From Pseudomonadota bacterium (GTDB taxonomy: Bacteria; Pseudomonadota; Gammaproteobacteria; Steroidobacterales; Steroidobacteraceae): DNA of 8,349 bases. Position 1 is the stretch's first letter, and every line of letters starts with the position of its first letter. Under the pieces are notes generated by a model. That model saw only the letters and a list, made by a program, of their open reading frames with translations. It had not been told where the DNA came from and did no database searches. Made by a program: the position numbers and the translations under genes. Shown here piece after piece: positions 1-6,083 of this stretch. The stretch covers positions 1-8,349 of the forward strand of contig JAEZCR010000148.1 of assembly GCA_023433465.1 (NCBI GenBank), read 5' to 3'.

Positions 1-28
1 CCCGAAGCCCGGCCGGCGCCCGTTCCGA

Positions 29-2797
29 CTAGAACTTCACGCGGACCGTGAAGTAGTACTGCGTCCCGTTCTTGTAGAACGCGCGCGGCTGATCGCGGTG
101 CTCGGCGAAGTACACGAGTGTCTCGTCGGTGAGGTTCTGCCCGTCGAGCGACAGCGAGATGTTGTCGTTGATCGTGTAGTTCAGCGAGGCCGCGAGCGAG
201 CCTATCTCGTCCTGCGAGAACGCCGTGTTGCGATCGAGCCCGCTGAAGAACTCCGAGCGGTACGTGTACGTGACACGCGCGCTGAAGCGAGTGTTCTCGA
301 AGTACGCGCTCGCGTTGTACGTGTTCTTCGACGTACCCACCAGCCGGTCGTCGCCCGTGGTCACCAGCGACGTCTGTTTGCCATCCGCGTAGGTGTAGTT
401 GGCGGCGACGCCGAAGTTGTCGTTGATGGCGTGCTGGTACGAGATTTCGGCGCCCTGCACCCGACCCTGCGCGTTGACCGGAACGGTCAGCATGTACGGA
501 ACATCCGCGCCGTTCGGCGTCTGCGCGCTGTAGGTGAGATAGGTCTTCGTCTCGGTGCCGTAGCTGACGTAGTTGTCGAGATCCATGTAGAACAGACCGA
601 GCGCCAGCAAGGACCGGTCGGCGAAGTACCACTCGAGCCCCGCGTCGAAGTTGGTCGAACGGATGGGCTCGAGGTCCGGATTGCCACCGGCGCCGGATCC
701 CGTGCCGCCCACGACCGCCGGCGGCGACAGGTCGGTGAAACCGGCCAGCGCCGAGTAGTCAGGCCGCGTCATGGTCTTGGCGACCGCGAAGCGCGCGACC
801 AGGTTGTCGTTCACGTCCCACTTGAGGTTCGCGCTCGGCAGGATGTCCGTGTACTTGTGATTGACCGGGATTCCTACGAACGGCCCGAAGAGTGAAGTCG
901 TGACCGCATCCGGATTCGTGGCGGACGTCTGCGTGAAGGTCACGATGTCTTCTTCGGTCTGCACGTAACGCACGCCGACGTTGCCGCTCCAGTTCTCGCC
1001 CCGGAAGTCGGCCTGCACGTACGCCGCGGTATTCGTCTCCTCGACCTGGAACGCGAACTGGTAGTACTCGCGCTCCAGTGGATCGCGCTGCACGGTGTTC
1101 GCCGACGGATTGTCCGGATCGAAATGGTTGTATTCGGCGAGCTGCGCGGGAGTCCAGTACCAGATGTTGGTCGGGAAAGTGCCGCCGAACGTGTTGAAGT
1201 TCGACGGGTAGTTCGACCAGGTGGTCGGATACAGCGCGGGGTCGACACCGCCGCCGCCCGTCGGGCCACCGGCGAAGGTCGGGCCCTGCGCGATCGCGTC
1301 CAGCGACTCGCGCGAATGAGTGTTGTATCGCGCGCCGAAACTCAGGCCCGTGAACGCACCCTTGTCGAACGAAAATTTGGCGTCGATCTGTGCCCAGTCT
1401 TCCTCGTCCGTGACGTCGACGTCCTGCGCGCCGAAGATCCAGCCGAACGTCACGGGCGTGCCGCCGGGGAACGGCGTCGAGGTATCCGCGCCATTGAAGT
1501 CGAAGTCAGGCGCCCCGCCCGTGCCGTGCAACGACCAGTTGACGCCCGCGCCGGTGCCGGGAAGCGTCTCCGACACGTCCTGCGTCGGCGTCCTGCCGTG
1601 ACCCTCGGACGTGCCGATCTGGCCCGACAACGTGAGGGTGTCGCTGACCCGGTAGCTCGTGTCGAGACTGAAGTATTGCGCGGTGGCTTCCGCGTCGGGA
1701 CGGGAGATCTGGTCGTAGACTCCGTAGAAGGTGTCGGGCACGCCCGCGAAGCTCGCCTGCGTGAGCGTATTGTTCGTGACCACGTAACCCGGCATTGGCG
1801 CCTGTCCCTCGCCGCGATTGACGAAGTGCGTTCCCCACACGAGGAAGTTGCGATTGTAGTTAGCCGCTTCCATCTTCGAGGTGAAGAACTGCGCGTCGAA
1901 CATCAGGTCGTCGGTGGGCGCGAACTGGACGTCGATGAGGCCGCCCTGGCGCTTGCGTTCCTGCTCGAACAGCGCCGCGCCGATCATCATCGGGTATTTG
2001 ACGCCTGCGAGATCCGGGTTCGAGATCGCGATCGCGCTGCCGGGCGCGATGGCTTCGTATCCCAGGATTTCCACGCCGTCGCGGCGCAGGGAACGCTCTT
2101 CTGAAAATCCCTGCACCAGGATGCCGAAGGTCTCCGAATCGTTCTTCCATCCGAACAACGCGCTCAGCTGCGGCTGGAAATCGCTCGGCAGGTCCGAGTA
2201 GACGGCGCCGACCGAACCCATGAAGGTCATCGATTCCTTGAAGTCGAGCGGGCGGCGCGTGACGATGTTGACCGAACCCGCGGTACCGCCTTCGACGAGA
2301 GAGGCCATCGAACTCTTGTTCACGACGACGCGGTCGACCAGTTCGGACGGCAGCAACGTGTAACTCACGCTGCGCCCGACCTGCTGCACCTGGTTGAGCA
2401 CGAACCAGTCGCCCGCGGCGATGGCGTGACCGTTCAGCAGCGTCTGCGTCAGGCTCGGGTTCGTGCCGCGCATGCTGACGCGGTCGTTTTCATCGAAGCC
2501 GCCTTCATTGGCGCCCGCGGAGCTCGTCGTGATGCCCACCACGCGCGAGAGCGAGTCGGCGACGTTCTTGTCGGGCATCTTGCCGATGTCCTCGGCGGTG
2601 ATGACTTCCTGCACGGTATCGGCCGAACGCTTGGCTGCGAGCGACTGCCCGACGGAAGCACGAATACCCGTGACGACGATCTCCTGATCGATCGTTTCTG
2701 ATTCGGCTCGAGATGCGGTCTGCGCCAGCGCCAGCGTGGATGGCACCATGATCGCGAGTCCCAGAGCCGATTTGACCGCGAGCCTGATCGAATTCAT
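29..2797 (-). CDS. TonB-dependent receptor (Xanthomonas/Caulobacter class)
   Basis: This is a 922-residue outer-membrane active transporter that takes up a nutrient using energy from TonB-ExbBD. Residues 1-25 form a signal peptide with an ALA|Q cleavage site. A TonB-box-like stretch (QEIVVTG) lies at 38-44. The plug runs from about 60 to 182, with the family landmarks MPDKNVADSLSRVVGI, VSMRG, LLNG and VEGGTAGSVNIVTRRP. The rest is a 22-strand-type beta-barrel ending in the C-terminal Phe (TVRVKF) recognised by the Bam machinery. There is no N-terminal STN signalling domain, so it is a transporter rather than a FecA-like transducer. The ATG at 2797 follows an AAGGGGACAG ribosome binding site with good spacing. 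It diverges from a HutC-type regulator across a repeat-rich gap. The length and motifs match the class usually devoted to carbohydrates; the substrate is inferred, not seen. Only 28 bases lie beyond its stop, too few to judge a terminator. Confidence 0.95.
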   Translation of the reverse strand: MNSIRLAVKSALGLAIMVPSTLALAQTASRAESETIDQEIVVTGIRASVGQSLAAKRSADTVQEVITAEDIGKMPDKNVADSLSRVVGITTSSAGANEGGFDENDRVSMRGTNPSLTQTLLNGHAIAAGDWFVLNQVQQVGRSVSYTLLPSELVDRVVVNKSSMASLVEGGTAGSVNIVTRRPLDFKESMTFMGSVGAVYSDLPSDFQPQLSALFGWKNDSETFGILVQGFSEERSLRRDGVEILGYEAIAPGSAIAISNPDLAGVKYPMMIGAALFEQERKRQGGLIDVQFAPTDDLMFDAQFFTSKMEAANYNRNFLVWGTHFVNRGEGQAPMPGYVVTNNTLTQASFAGVPDTFYGVYDQISRPDAEATAQYFSLDTSYRVSDTLTLSGQIGTSEGHGRTPTQDVSETLPGTGAGVNWSLHGTGGAPDFDFNGADTSTPFPGGTPVTFGWIFGAQDVDVTDEEDWAQIDAKFSFDKGAFTGLSFGARYNTHSRESLDAIAQGPTFAGGPTGGGGVDPALYPTTWSNYPSNFNTFGGTFPTNIWYWTPAQLAEYNHFDPDNPSANTVQRDPLEREYYQFAFQVEETNTAAYVQADFRGENWSGNVGVRYVQTEEDIVTFTQTSATNPDAVTTSLFGPFVGIPVNHKYTDILPSANLKWDVNDNLVARFAVAKTMTRPDYSALAGFTDLSPPAVVGGTGSGAGGNPDLEPIRSTNFDAGLEWYFADRSLLALGLFYMDLDNYVSYGTETKTYLTYSAQTPNGADVPYMLTVPVNAQGRVQGAEISYQHAINDNFGVAANYTYADGKQTSLVTTGDDRLVGTSKNTYNASAYFENTRFSARVTYTYRSEFFSGLDRNTAFSQDEIGSLAASLNYTINDNISLSLDGQNLTDETLVYFAEHRDQPRAFYKNGTQYYFTVRVKF

Positions 2798-2841
2798 TTG
2801 CTGTCCCCTTGTGTTCTTTGCTTCGGATGCGAGCGTCGGAT

Positions 2842-2876
2842 CTGGTGTTGTTCACCGCGATGTGAGACAACACCAG
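2842..2876. repeat. 10-bp perfect inverted repeat upstream of the receptor gene
   Basis: CTGGTGTTGT at 2842-2851 and ACAACACCAG at 2867-2876 are exact reverse complements separated by 15 bases. Inside the spacer, TCAC (2852-2855) pairs with GTGA (2862-2865), leaving one bulged base (2866) and a six-base loop. The whole can fold into a 14-bp stem. It sits 45-80 bases upstream of the receptor start. It could be an operator for a dimeric regulator or, if transcribed, a hairpin in the receptor mRNA leader. The right arm plus the next two bases (AACACCAGTT) is a one-mismatch copy of the repeated element AATACCAGTT, which favours the operator reading. Confidence 0.6.
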
Positions 2877-2923
2877 TTAGGCGCGAAGGTAATACCAGTT
2901 CGCGGTAGAATCCAGCACCAGCG
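2869..2923. promoter_or_regulatory. Phased ACCAG elements, putative GntR operators for the receptor
   Basis: AACACCAGTT (2869-2878), AATACCAGTT (2891-2900) and a weaker AGCACCAGCG (2914-2923) follow each other at 22-23 bp, about two helical turns, so all three would face the same side of the DNA. The middle copy belongs to an exact 13-bp direct repeat (TAATACCAGTTCG, 2890-2902) that recurs at 3050-3062 next to the regulator gene. HutC-subfamily regulators such as Bacillus NagR bind sites with TGGT/ACCA half-sites, so these elements are plausible targets of the adjacent regulator. The binding assignment is inference. Confidence 0.5.
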
Positions 2924-2949
2924 AAAAGAGACGACGAGGGGAGACAACA

Positions 2950-3024
2950 ATGTCAATTAAAACAGATGATTACGTTCTTACGGCTTCCGTTGGGAGGATG
3001 CATTTGGTCTCTCTATGGTATTGA
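2950..3024 (+). CDS. Possible 24-aa leader peptide or gene remnant
   Basis: A short ORF begins with ATG at 2950, seven to eight bases after a near-ideal ribosome binding site (AGGGGAG, 2937-2943). It encodes 24 residues starting MSIKTDD and ending VSLWY, then stops with TGA at 3022-3024. That stop sits directly before the -35 element proposed for the regulator gene. The first codons are AT-rich (ATT AAA ACA GAT GAT), unlike the surrounding GC-rich genes. I recognise no family. It could be a regulatory leader peptide, a small protein, or the 5' stub of a deleted gene. The evidence is the ribosome binding site alone, so confidence is low. Confidence 0.3.
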   Translation: MSIKTDDYVLTASVGRMHLVSLWY

Positions 3025-3075
3025 TTGCCGCTGCCCGGCTAACAAGATTTAATACCAGTTCGAATACCAATACCA
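3016..3075. promoter_or_regulatory. TGGTATT / AATACCA element cluster at the regulator promoter
   Basis: TGGTATT at 3016-3022 is the reverse complement of AATACCA, which occurs at 3051-3057, 3063-3069 and 3069-3075 (the last two share one base). The first AATACCA is part of TAATACCAGTTCG at 3050-3062, an exact copy of 2890-2902. The inverted and direct copies bracket the putative -35 and -10 boxes of the regulator gene. The likely role is an autoregulatory operator, inferred from position and from the TGGT/ACCA half-sites typical of HutC-type regulators. Confidence 0.5.
3025..3053 (+). promoter_or_regulatory. Sigma70-like promoter of the GntR regulator gene
   Basis: TTGCCG (3025-3030, 4 of 6 to consensus) and TTTAAT (3048-3053, 5 of 6) are separated by exactly 17 bases. 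Transcription would start near 3060, giving a leader of about 33 bases before the ATG at 3093. The -10 box overlaps the first AATACCA copy and the start site is covered by the next two, a layout expected for autorepression. The promoter call comes from pattern matching only. Confidence 0.5.
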
Positions 3076-3092
3076 AGAAGAGCAACCATTCC

Positions 3093-3836
3093 ATGACGCC
3101 ATTTCTGAAAGCCGTCGGTCCACTCGACGAAAAGAGCGCGTTGCCGCTCTACCAGCAGCTGCAGCGCGCGATTCGCAAGGCCATCGAGAAGAATCTGCTC
3201 GCGCCCGAAGATGCGTTGCCGGGCGAAAGGGAACTTGCCGCGGCCTTCGATGTTTCGCGTGTCACCGTTCGCAAGGCGATCGACGGACTCGTCGCGGATG
3301 GACTGCTCGTGCGCAGACATGGCTCCGGAAATTTCATCCCCGCGCGCGTTCACAAGAATTTCTCGAAGCTCACCTCGTTCTCGGAAGACATGCGCGCGCG
3401 CGGCCGCACCGCGCACAGCACGTGGCTCAAACGCGCGGGGGGAACGGTGACTCCGGAAGAGGCGTTGGCGCTGCGCCTGAGTCCCGGCTCCGCGGTCTAC
3501 CGCTTCAACCGCATTCGATTCGCGGATGACGCGCCGATGGCGCTGGAGTACGCGACCATCGTCGCCTCCGCATTGCCCTCGCTGGAAGCCGTGGACACGT
3601 CGCTCTACGAAGCGCTCGAACGCACGGGCCATCGCCCGGTGCGCGCGCTGCAACGCCTGCGCGCCGTCATACTGACCGACGGCCAGGCGGAGCTCCTGAA
3701 GACGAAATCCGGCGAAGCCGGACTCCTGGTCGAGCGGCTGGGCTCGCTGGATGACGGCCGCGCCATCGAGTTCTCGCAGTCCTTCTATCGCGGCGACATC
3801 TACGATTTCGTCGCCGAGTTGAGCGACAACTCGTGA
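3093..3836 (+). CDS. GntR-family transcriptional regulator, HutC subfamily (UTRA domain)
   Basis: This 247-residue regulator has an N-terminal winged helix-turn-helix (about 19-82) with the GntR signature LPLYQQLQRAIRKAI, LPGERELAAAFDVSRVTVRKAIDGL and RRHGSGNFI. A UTRA ligand-binding domain follows (about 93-240), ending with FYRGDIYDFVAEL. This ending resembles NagR/NagQ-type regulators of N-acetylglucosamine genes, which sense amino-sugar phosphates; the ligand here is inferred. The frame stays open up to 3015, but I chose the ATG at 3093. It gives the usual family N-terminus, is preceded by AAGAAGAG, and leaves the promoter and AATACCA operators outside the coding region. The divergent TonB-dependent receptor is the obvious target gene. 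A G+C-rich hairpin follows the stop directly. Confidence 0.93.
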   Translation: MTPFLKAVGPLDEKSALPLYQQLQRAIRKAIEKNLLAPEDALPGERELAAAFDVSRVTVRKAIDGLVADGLLVRRHGSGNFIPARVHKNFSKLTSFSEDMRARGRTAHSTWLKRAGGTVTPEEALALRLSPGSAVYRFNRIRFADDAPMALEYATIVASALPSLEAVDTSLYEALERTGHRPVRALQRLRAVILTDGQAELLKTKSGEAGLLVERLGSLDDGRAIEFSQSFYRGDIYDFVAELSDNS

Positions 3837-3857
3837 GCGGGGCGGTCGCAGCCCCGC
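3837..3857 (+). terminator. Hairpin directly after the regulator stop codon
   Basis: GCGGGGC (3837-3843) and GCCCCGC (3851-3857) form a perfect 7-bp stem with a 7-base loop, starting at the first base after the stop codon. No T-run follows, so it is not a classical intrinsic terminator. It could still help end the regulator transcript or protect its 3' end. Confidence 0.45.
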
Positions 3858-3875
3858 CTGCGTCGACCGTCGGAC

Positions 3876-3881
3876 TACAAT
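3876..3881 (+). promoter_or_regulatory. -10 box close to the rluF start (possible leaderless mRNA)
   Basis: TACAAT at 3876-3881 matches the sigma70 -10 consensus at 5 of 6 positions. Nine bases separate it from the ATG at 3891, so transcription would begin at or within about three bases of the start codon. No convincing -35 box lies 16-18 bases upstream, and there is no Shine-Dalgarno sequence before the ATG. Both fit a leaderless or nearly leaderless transcript. Confidence 0.4.
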
Positions 3882-3890
3882 GCCCCTCGC

Positions 3891-4652
3891 ATGTCACGCC
3901 CTCCCCCATCCGCGGACACACCGGATCGCCCGCGCCTCTCCAAACGCATGGGCGAACTCGGCCTGTGCTCGCGGCGTGAGGCCGAACGCTGGATCACGAA
4001 CGGTTGGGTGAAGGTCGACGGCCAGGTCGTCGACCAGCTCGGCACGCGGGTGTCACTCGAGGCGAAGATCGAAATAGATAGAGCCGCGCGCGAGCACCAG
4101 AGCGAGCAGGTGACGATCCTGCTGCACAAGCCCGTCGGCTACGTCTCCGGCCAGGCCGAAGACGGTTACGAGCCCGCGAGCGTGCTGATCCGTCCGGAGA
4201 ATCGCTGGGCGGCTGATCCCTCGCCCATCCAGTTCAAGCCCGAACACCTGAGGGGCCTCGCGCCCGCGGGCCGGCTCGACATCGACTCCACGGGACTGCT
4301 GGTGCTCACGCAGGATGGTCGCGTCGCGAAGCAATTGATCGGCGAGGACTCTTCCGTCGAGAAGGAGTACCTCGTGCGCGTCGAAGGCACGCTCACTCCC
4401 GATGGCATGCAGCGCCTGCGGCACGGCCTCACGCTCGATGGCGTGAAGCTCAAGCCCGCCATCGTGTCCTGGCAGAACGAACATCAGCTCCGCTTCGTGC
4501 TGCGCCAAGGCCGCAAGCGGCAGATCCGCCGCATGTGCGAGCTCGTGGGCCTCTTCGTCACGGGACTCAAACGCGTGCGCAGCGGCAATGTTCCGCTGGG
4601 CGGATTGCCGCTCGGGAAGTGGCGCTACCTCCGCCCTGACGAGAAGTTCTGA
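3891..4652 (+). CDS. rluF: 23S rRNA pseudouridine synthase, RluF-like (RsuA family)
   Basis: This 253-residue enzyme converts a uridine in rRNA to pseudouridine; E. coli RluF modifies U2604 of 23S rRNA. An S4 RNA-binding domain covers about 15-62 (RLSKRMGELGLCSRREAERWI). The catalytic domain follows, with GRLDIDSTGLLVLT at 127-140, where Asp130 is the expected nucleophile. The later motifs EKEYLVRVEG, QGRKRQIRRMCE (206-217) and NVPLGGLPLGKWRYL match RluF better than RluB, which has a REVRRL-type segment. It is somewhat shorter than E. coli RluF (290 aa). The ATG at 3891 is needed to keep the S4 domain complete; the next Met (residue 20) lies inside it. No ribosome binding site is visible. It converges with the methyltransferase gene, 13 bases away. 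RluF versus a related specificity is the main uncertainty. Confidence 0.88.
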   Translation: MSRPPPSADTPDRPRLSKRMGELGLCSRREAERWITNGWVKVDGQVVDQLGTRVSLEAKIEIDRAAREHQSEQVTILLHKPVGYVSGQAEDGYEPASVLIRPENRWAADPSPIQFKPEHLRGLAPAGRLDIDSTGLLVLTQDGRVAKQLIGEDSSVEKEYLVRVEGTLTPDGMQRLRHGLTLDGVKLKPAIVSWQNEHQLRFVLRQGRKRQIRRMCELVGLFVTGLKRVRSGNVPLGGLPLGKWRYLRPDEKF

Positions 4653-4665
4653 CTGCGGCGCGCGC

Positions 4666-5817
4666 TCAGCGCGGCACCAGTCGCCACAACGACGTGACCT
4701 CGGCAGATCGCGCGGAATGCAGCGGATCGTTCTCATCCGCCGCCCGCGGATGGCGCGGCGACACGTCGATGCGGCCGGCGACGCGCAAACCTGCCGCCTC
4801 GAACTCGGCAAGCAATTGCTCGCGCGTGCGCAGGCCGAGGTGCTCCGCGAGATCCGAGAGGATCAGCCATCCCTCGCCGCCCGGCTCCAGGTGCTCCGGT
4901 AGTCTGGCGAGGAATCCACGCAGCATGCGGCTGTCGGGATCGTAGATGCCGCTTTCCATCGACGAGCTCGGACGCGCGGGAATCCACGGCGGATTGCAGA
5001 CCACGAGCGCGGCGCGCCCCTCGGGGAAGAGATCCGCCCGCACGACGTCGATGCGATCGGCGAGCCCGAGCCGTTGAACGTTTTCCCGCGCGCACGCGAG
5101 CGCGCGCGGATCGAGATCGGTCGCGATCACGCGTCCGACGCCGCGCTTCGCCAGCACCGCGGCCAAAACGCCCGTGCCCGTGCCGACATCGAACGCGACG
5201 CTCGCCGAAGCACACGCATCCGGCAGCGGTGTCGTGCTCACGAGATCGACGTATTCTCGGCGGATCGGCGCGAACACGCCGAAGTGCGGATGGATGCGCC
5301 CGCCCGCCTCTGGAATCTCGAGGCCTTTCGTGCGCCATTCATGCGCGCCGATCACGCCGAGTAGCGCGCGCAGGGATGTCACGGAGGGTGTCGTCCCCGG
5401 GCCGAAGGCCTCGACGCAGGCCTGCCGGATGTCGGGAGCCCGTCGCAGCGGGATCGAATAATCGGCCTCGAGCGGGATCAACAATGCATTGAGAGTGCGC
5501 GCGCGCTGCGCGCGGGCCTGGCGATGCAGATGGAATGCCTCTGCGCTGGCCGCCGCCCGAGTCGAGGTCGTTCGCGATTTGCGAGAAGTTCTTCGCGGAC
5601 GACGATCCGAGCGCCTGCCCAGCGCATTCAACAGTTGGCGAGCTTCCTGGAAATCGCCGCGCCACAGCAGCGCGGTGCCCTGGCATGCGAGTCCGTATGC
5701 CTCGTCCGCCGACATCTTTCCGTCGGCGACGACGACGCGTGTCGCCGGCGGCATGCCGCTGTGCGACAGCCAGCGCGCTTCGAATGCCTTGCCGTCTTCG
5801 ATCCAGTGGAGGGTCAC
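4666..5817 (-). CDS. Class I SAM-dependent methyltransferase with NPPW motif
   Basis: This 383-residue protein has a Rossmann-fold methyltransferase domain from about 175 to 383: SAM-binding motif I FDVGTGTGVLAAVLA (209-223), an acidic motif II (ATDLDPRAL, 232-240), ADLF (261-264) and the catalytic NPPW (275-278). The NPPW tetrad is typical of enzymes methylating an amino group on adenine, guanine or glutamine, as in HemK/PrmC and RsmC/RlmG. The N-terminal half (about 25-65 and 95-170) is helical with QGTALLWRGDFQEARQLLNAL, a pattern I associate with an uncharacterised Xanthomonadales methyltransferase family. Residues 67-95 are Arg/Ser/Thr-rich and probably disordered. The start is GTG at 5817, chosen because the family N-terminus begins there; no clear ribosome binding site precedes it. 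The substrate is unknown; rRNA or a translation factor is the likeliest guess. It has no operon partner. Confidence 0.85.
   Translation of the reverse strand: MTLHWIEDGKAFEARWLSHSGMPPATRVVVADGKMSADEAYGLACQGTALLWRGDFQEARQLLNALGRRSDRRPRRTSRKSRTTSTRAAASAEAFHLHRQARAQRARTLNALLIPLEADYSIPLRRAPDIRQACVEAFGPGTTPSVTSLRALLGVIGAHEWRTKGLEIPEAGGRIHPHFGVFAPIRREYVDLVSTTPLPDACASASVAFDVGTGTGVLAAVLAKRGVGRVIATDLDPRALACARENVQRLGLADRIDVVRADLFPEGRAALVVCNPPWIPARPSSSMESGIYDPDSRMLRGFLARLPEHLEPGGEGWLILSDLAEHLGLRTREQLLAEFEAAGLRVAGRIDVSPRHPRAADENDPLHSARSAEVTSLWRLVPR
5808..5813 (+). promoter_or_regulatory. GGAGGG Shine-Dalgarno before an alternative upstream ATG
   Basis: GGAGGG lies four bases before an ATG at 5818 that is in frame with the small membrane protein and would add 18 basic residues (MRRMAYRQRRR...). 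The same bases encode the start of the methyltransferase on the other strand, so the match may be accidental. The start at 5872 has only a weaker GGAAG (5858-5862), nine bases away. This site leaves the true start of the small gene open. Confidence 0.35.
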
Positions 5818-5871
5818 ATGAGACGTATGGCTTATCGCCAGCGCCGGCGCAATAGTTGGAAGCTCGCGGGC

Positions 5872-6057
5872 ATGAACTTCGAGGTCAATGGTTTCTGGGG
5901 CCTGATCGTCCTCATCGCGGACATCTGGGCCATCGTGAACATCTTCTCGAGCACCGCGTCGACCGGCCGGAAGGTCCTGTGGACCGTGCTCGTGATCCTG
6001 CTGCCCGTGCTGGGCTTCATCATCTGGCTGCTGCTCGGGCCGAAGAAAGCGAAGTAG
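5872..6057 (+). CDS. Small PLDc_N-domain membrane protein
   Basis: This 61-residue inner-membrane protein has two transmembrane helices, about 8-26 (WGLIVLIADIWAIVNIF) and 37-56 (LWTVLVILLPVLGFIIWLLL). A short loop, SSTASTGRKV, joins them, and the tail GPKKAK is positively charged. This is the pattern of the phospholipase D N-terminal (PLDc_N) family, in which many members are just this stand-alone hairpin without a catalytic domain; their function is unknown. The ATG at 5872 matches the usual family start and size. An in-frame ATG at 5818 with a stronger ribosome binding site would extend it to 79 residues. It diverges from the methyltransferase and converges with the SWIM-type gene 26 bases downstream. 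It is likely monocistronic. Confidence 0.8.
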   Translation: MNFEVNGFWGLIVLIADIWAIVNIFSSTASTGRKVLWTVLVILLPVLGFIIWLLLGPKKAK

Positions 6058-6083
6058 CCCGGAAGATAGTCAGGCCCGCATTG

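Noticed and set aside
98..895. Long plus-strand ORF (265 codons) opposite the receptor gene
   Set aside because: The product is Arg/Val-rich and without a domain; it is the antisense shadow of a high-GC receptor gene.
1124..2104. 326-codon plus-strand ORF opposite the receptor gene
   Set aside because: Arg/Val/Glu-rich low-complexity translation, no family, fully inside the certain receptor gene.
2906..2911. TAGAAT -10-like box on the plus strand before the 24-codon ORF
   Set aside because: No -35 box at 16-18 bases; kept out of the feature list, though it would overlap the operator array if real.
2951..2956. Perfect TTGACA -35 hexamer on the minus strand, pointing toward the receptor gene
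   Set aside because: No -10-like hexamer lies 15-19 bases downstream.
4661..4673. CGCGC-TCA-GCGCG hairpin at the convergent end of rluF and the methyltransferase
   Set aside because: The loop is the methyltransferase stop codon, the stem is 5 bp and no T-run follows; likely a by-product of GC-rich sequence.
5497..5520. GC-alternating self-complementary stretch inside the methyltransferase gene
   Set aside because: Explained by Ala/Arg codons of the QARAQRART segment; no sign of independent function.
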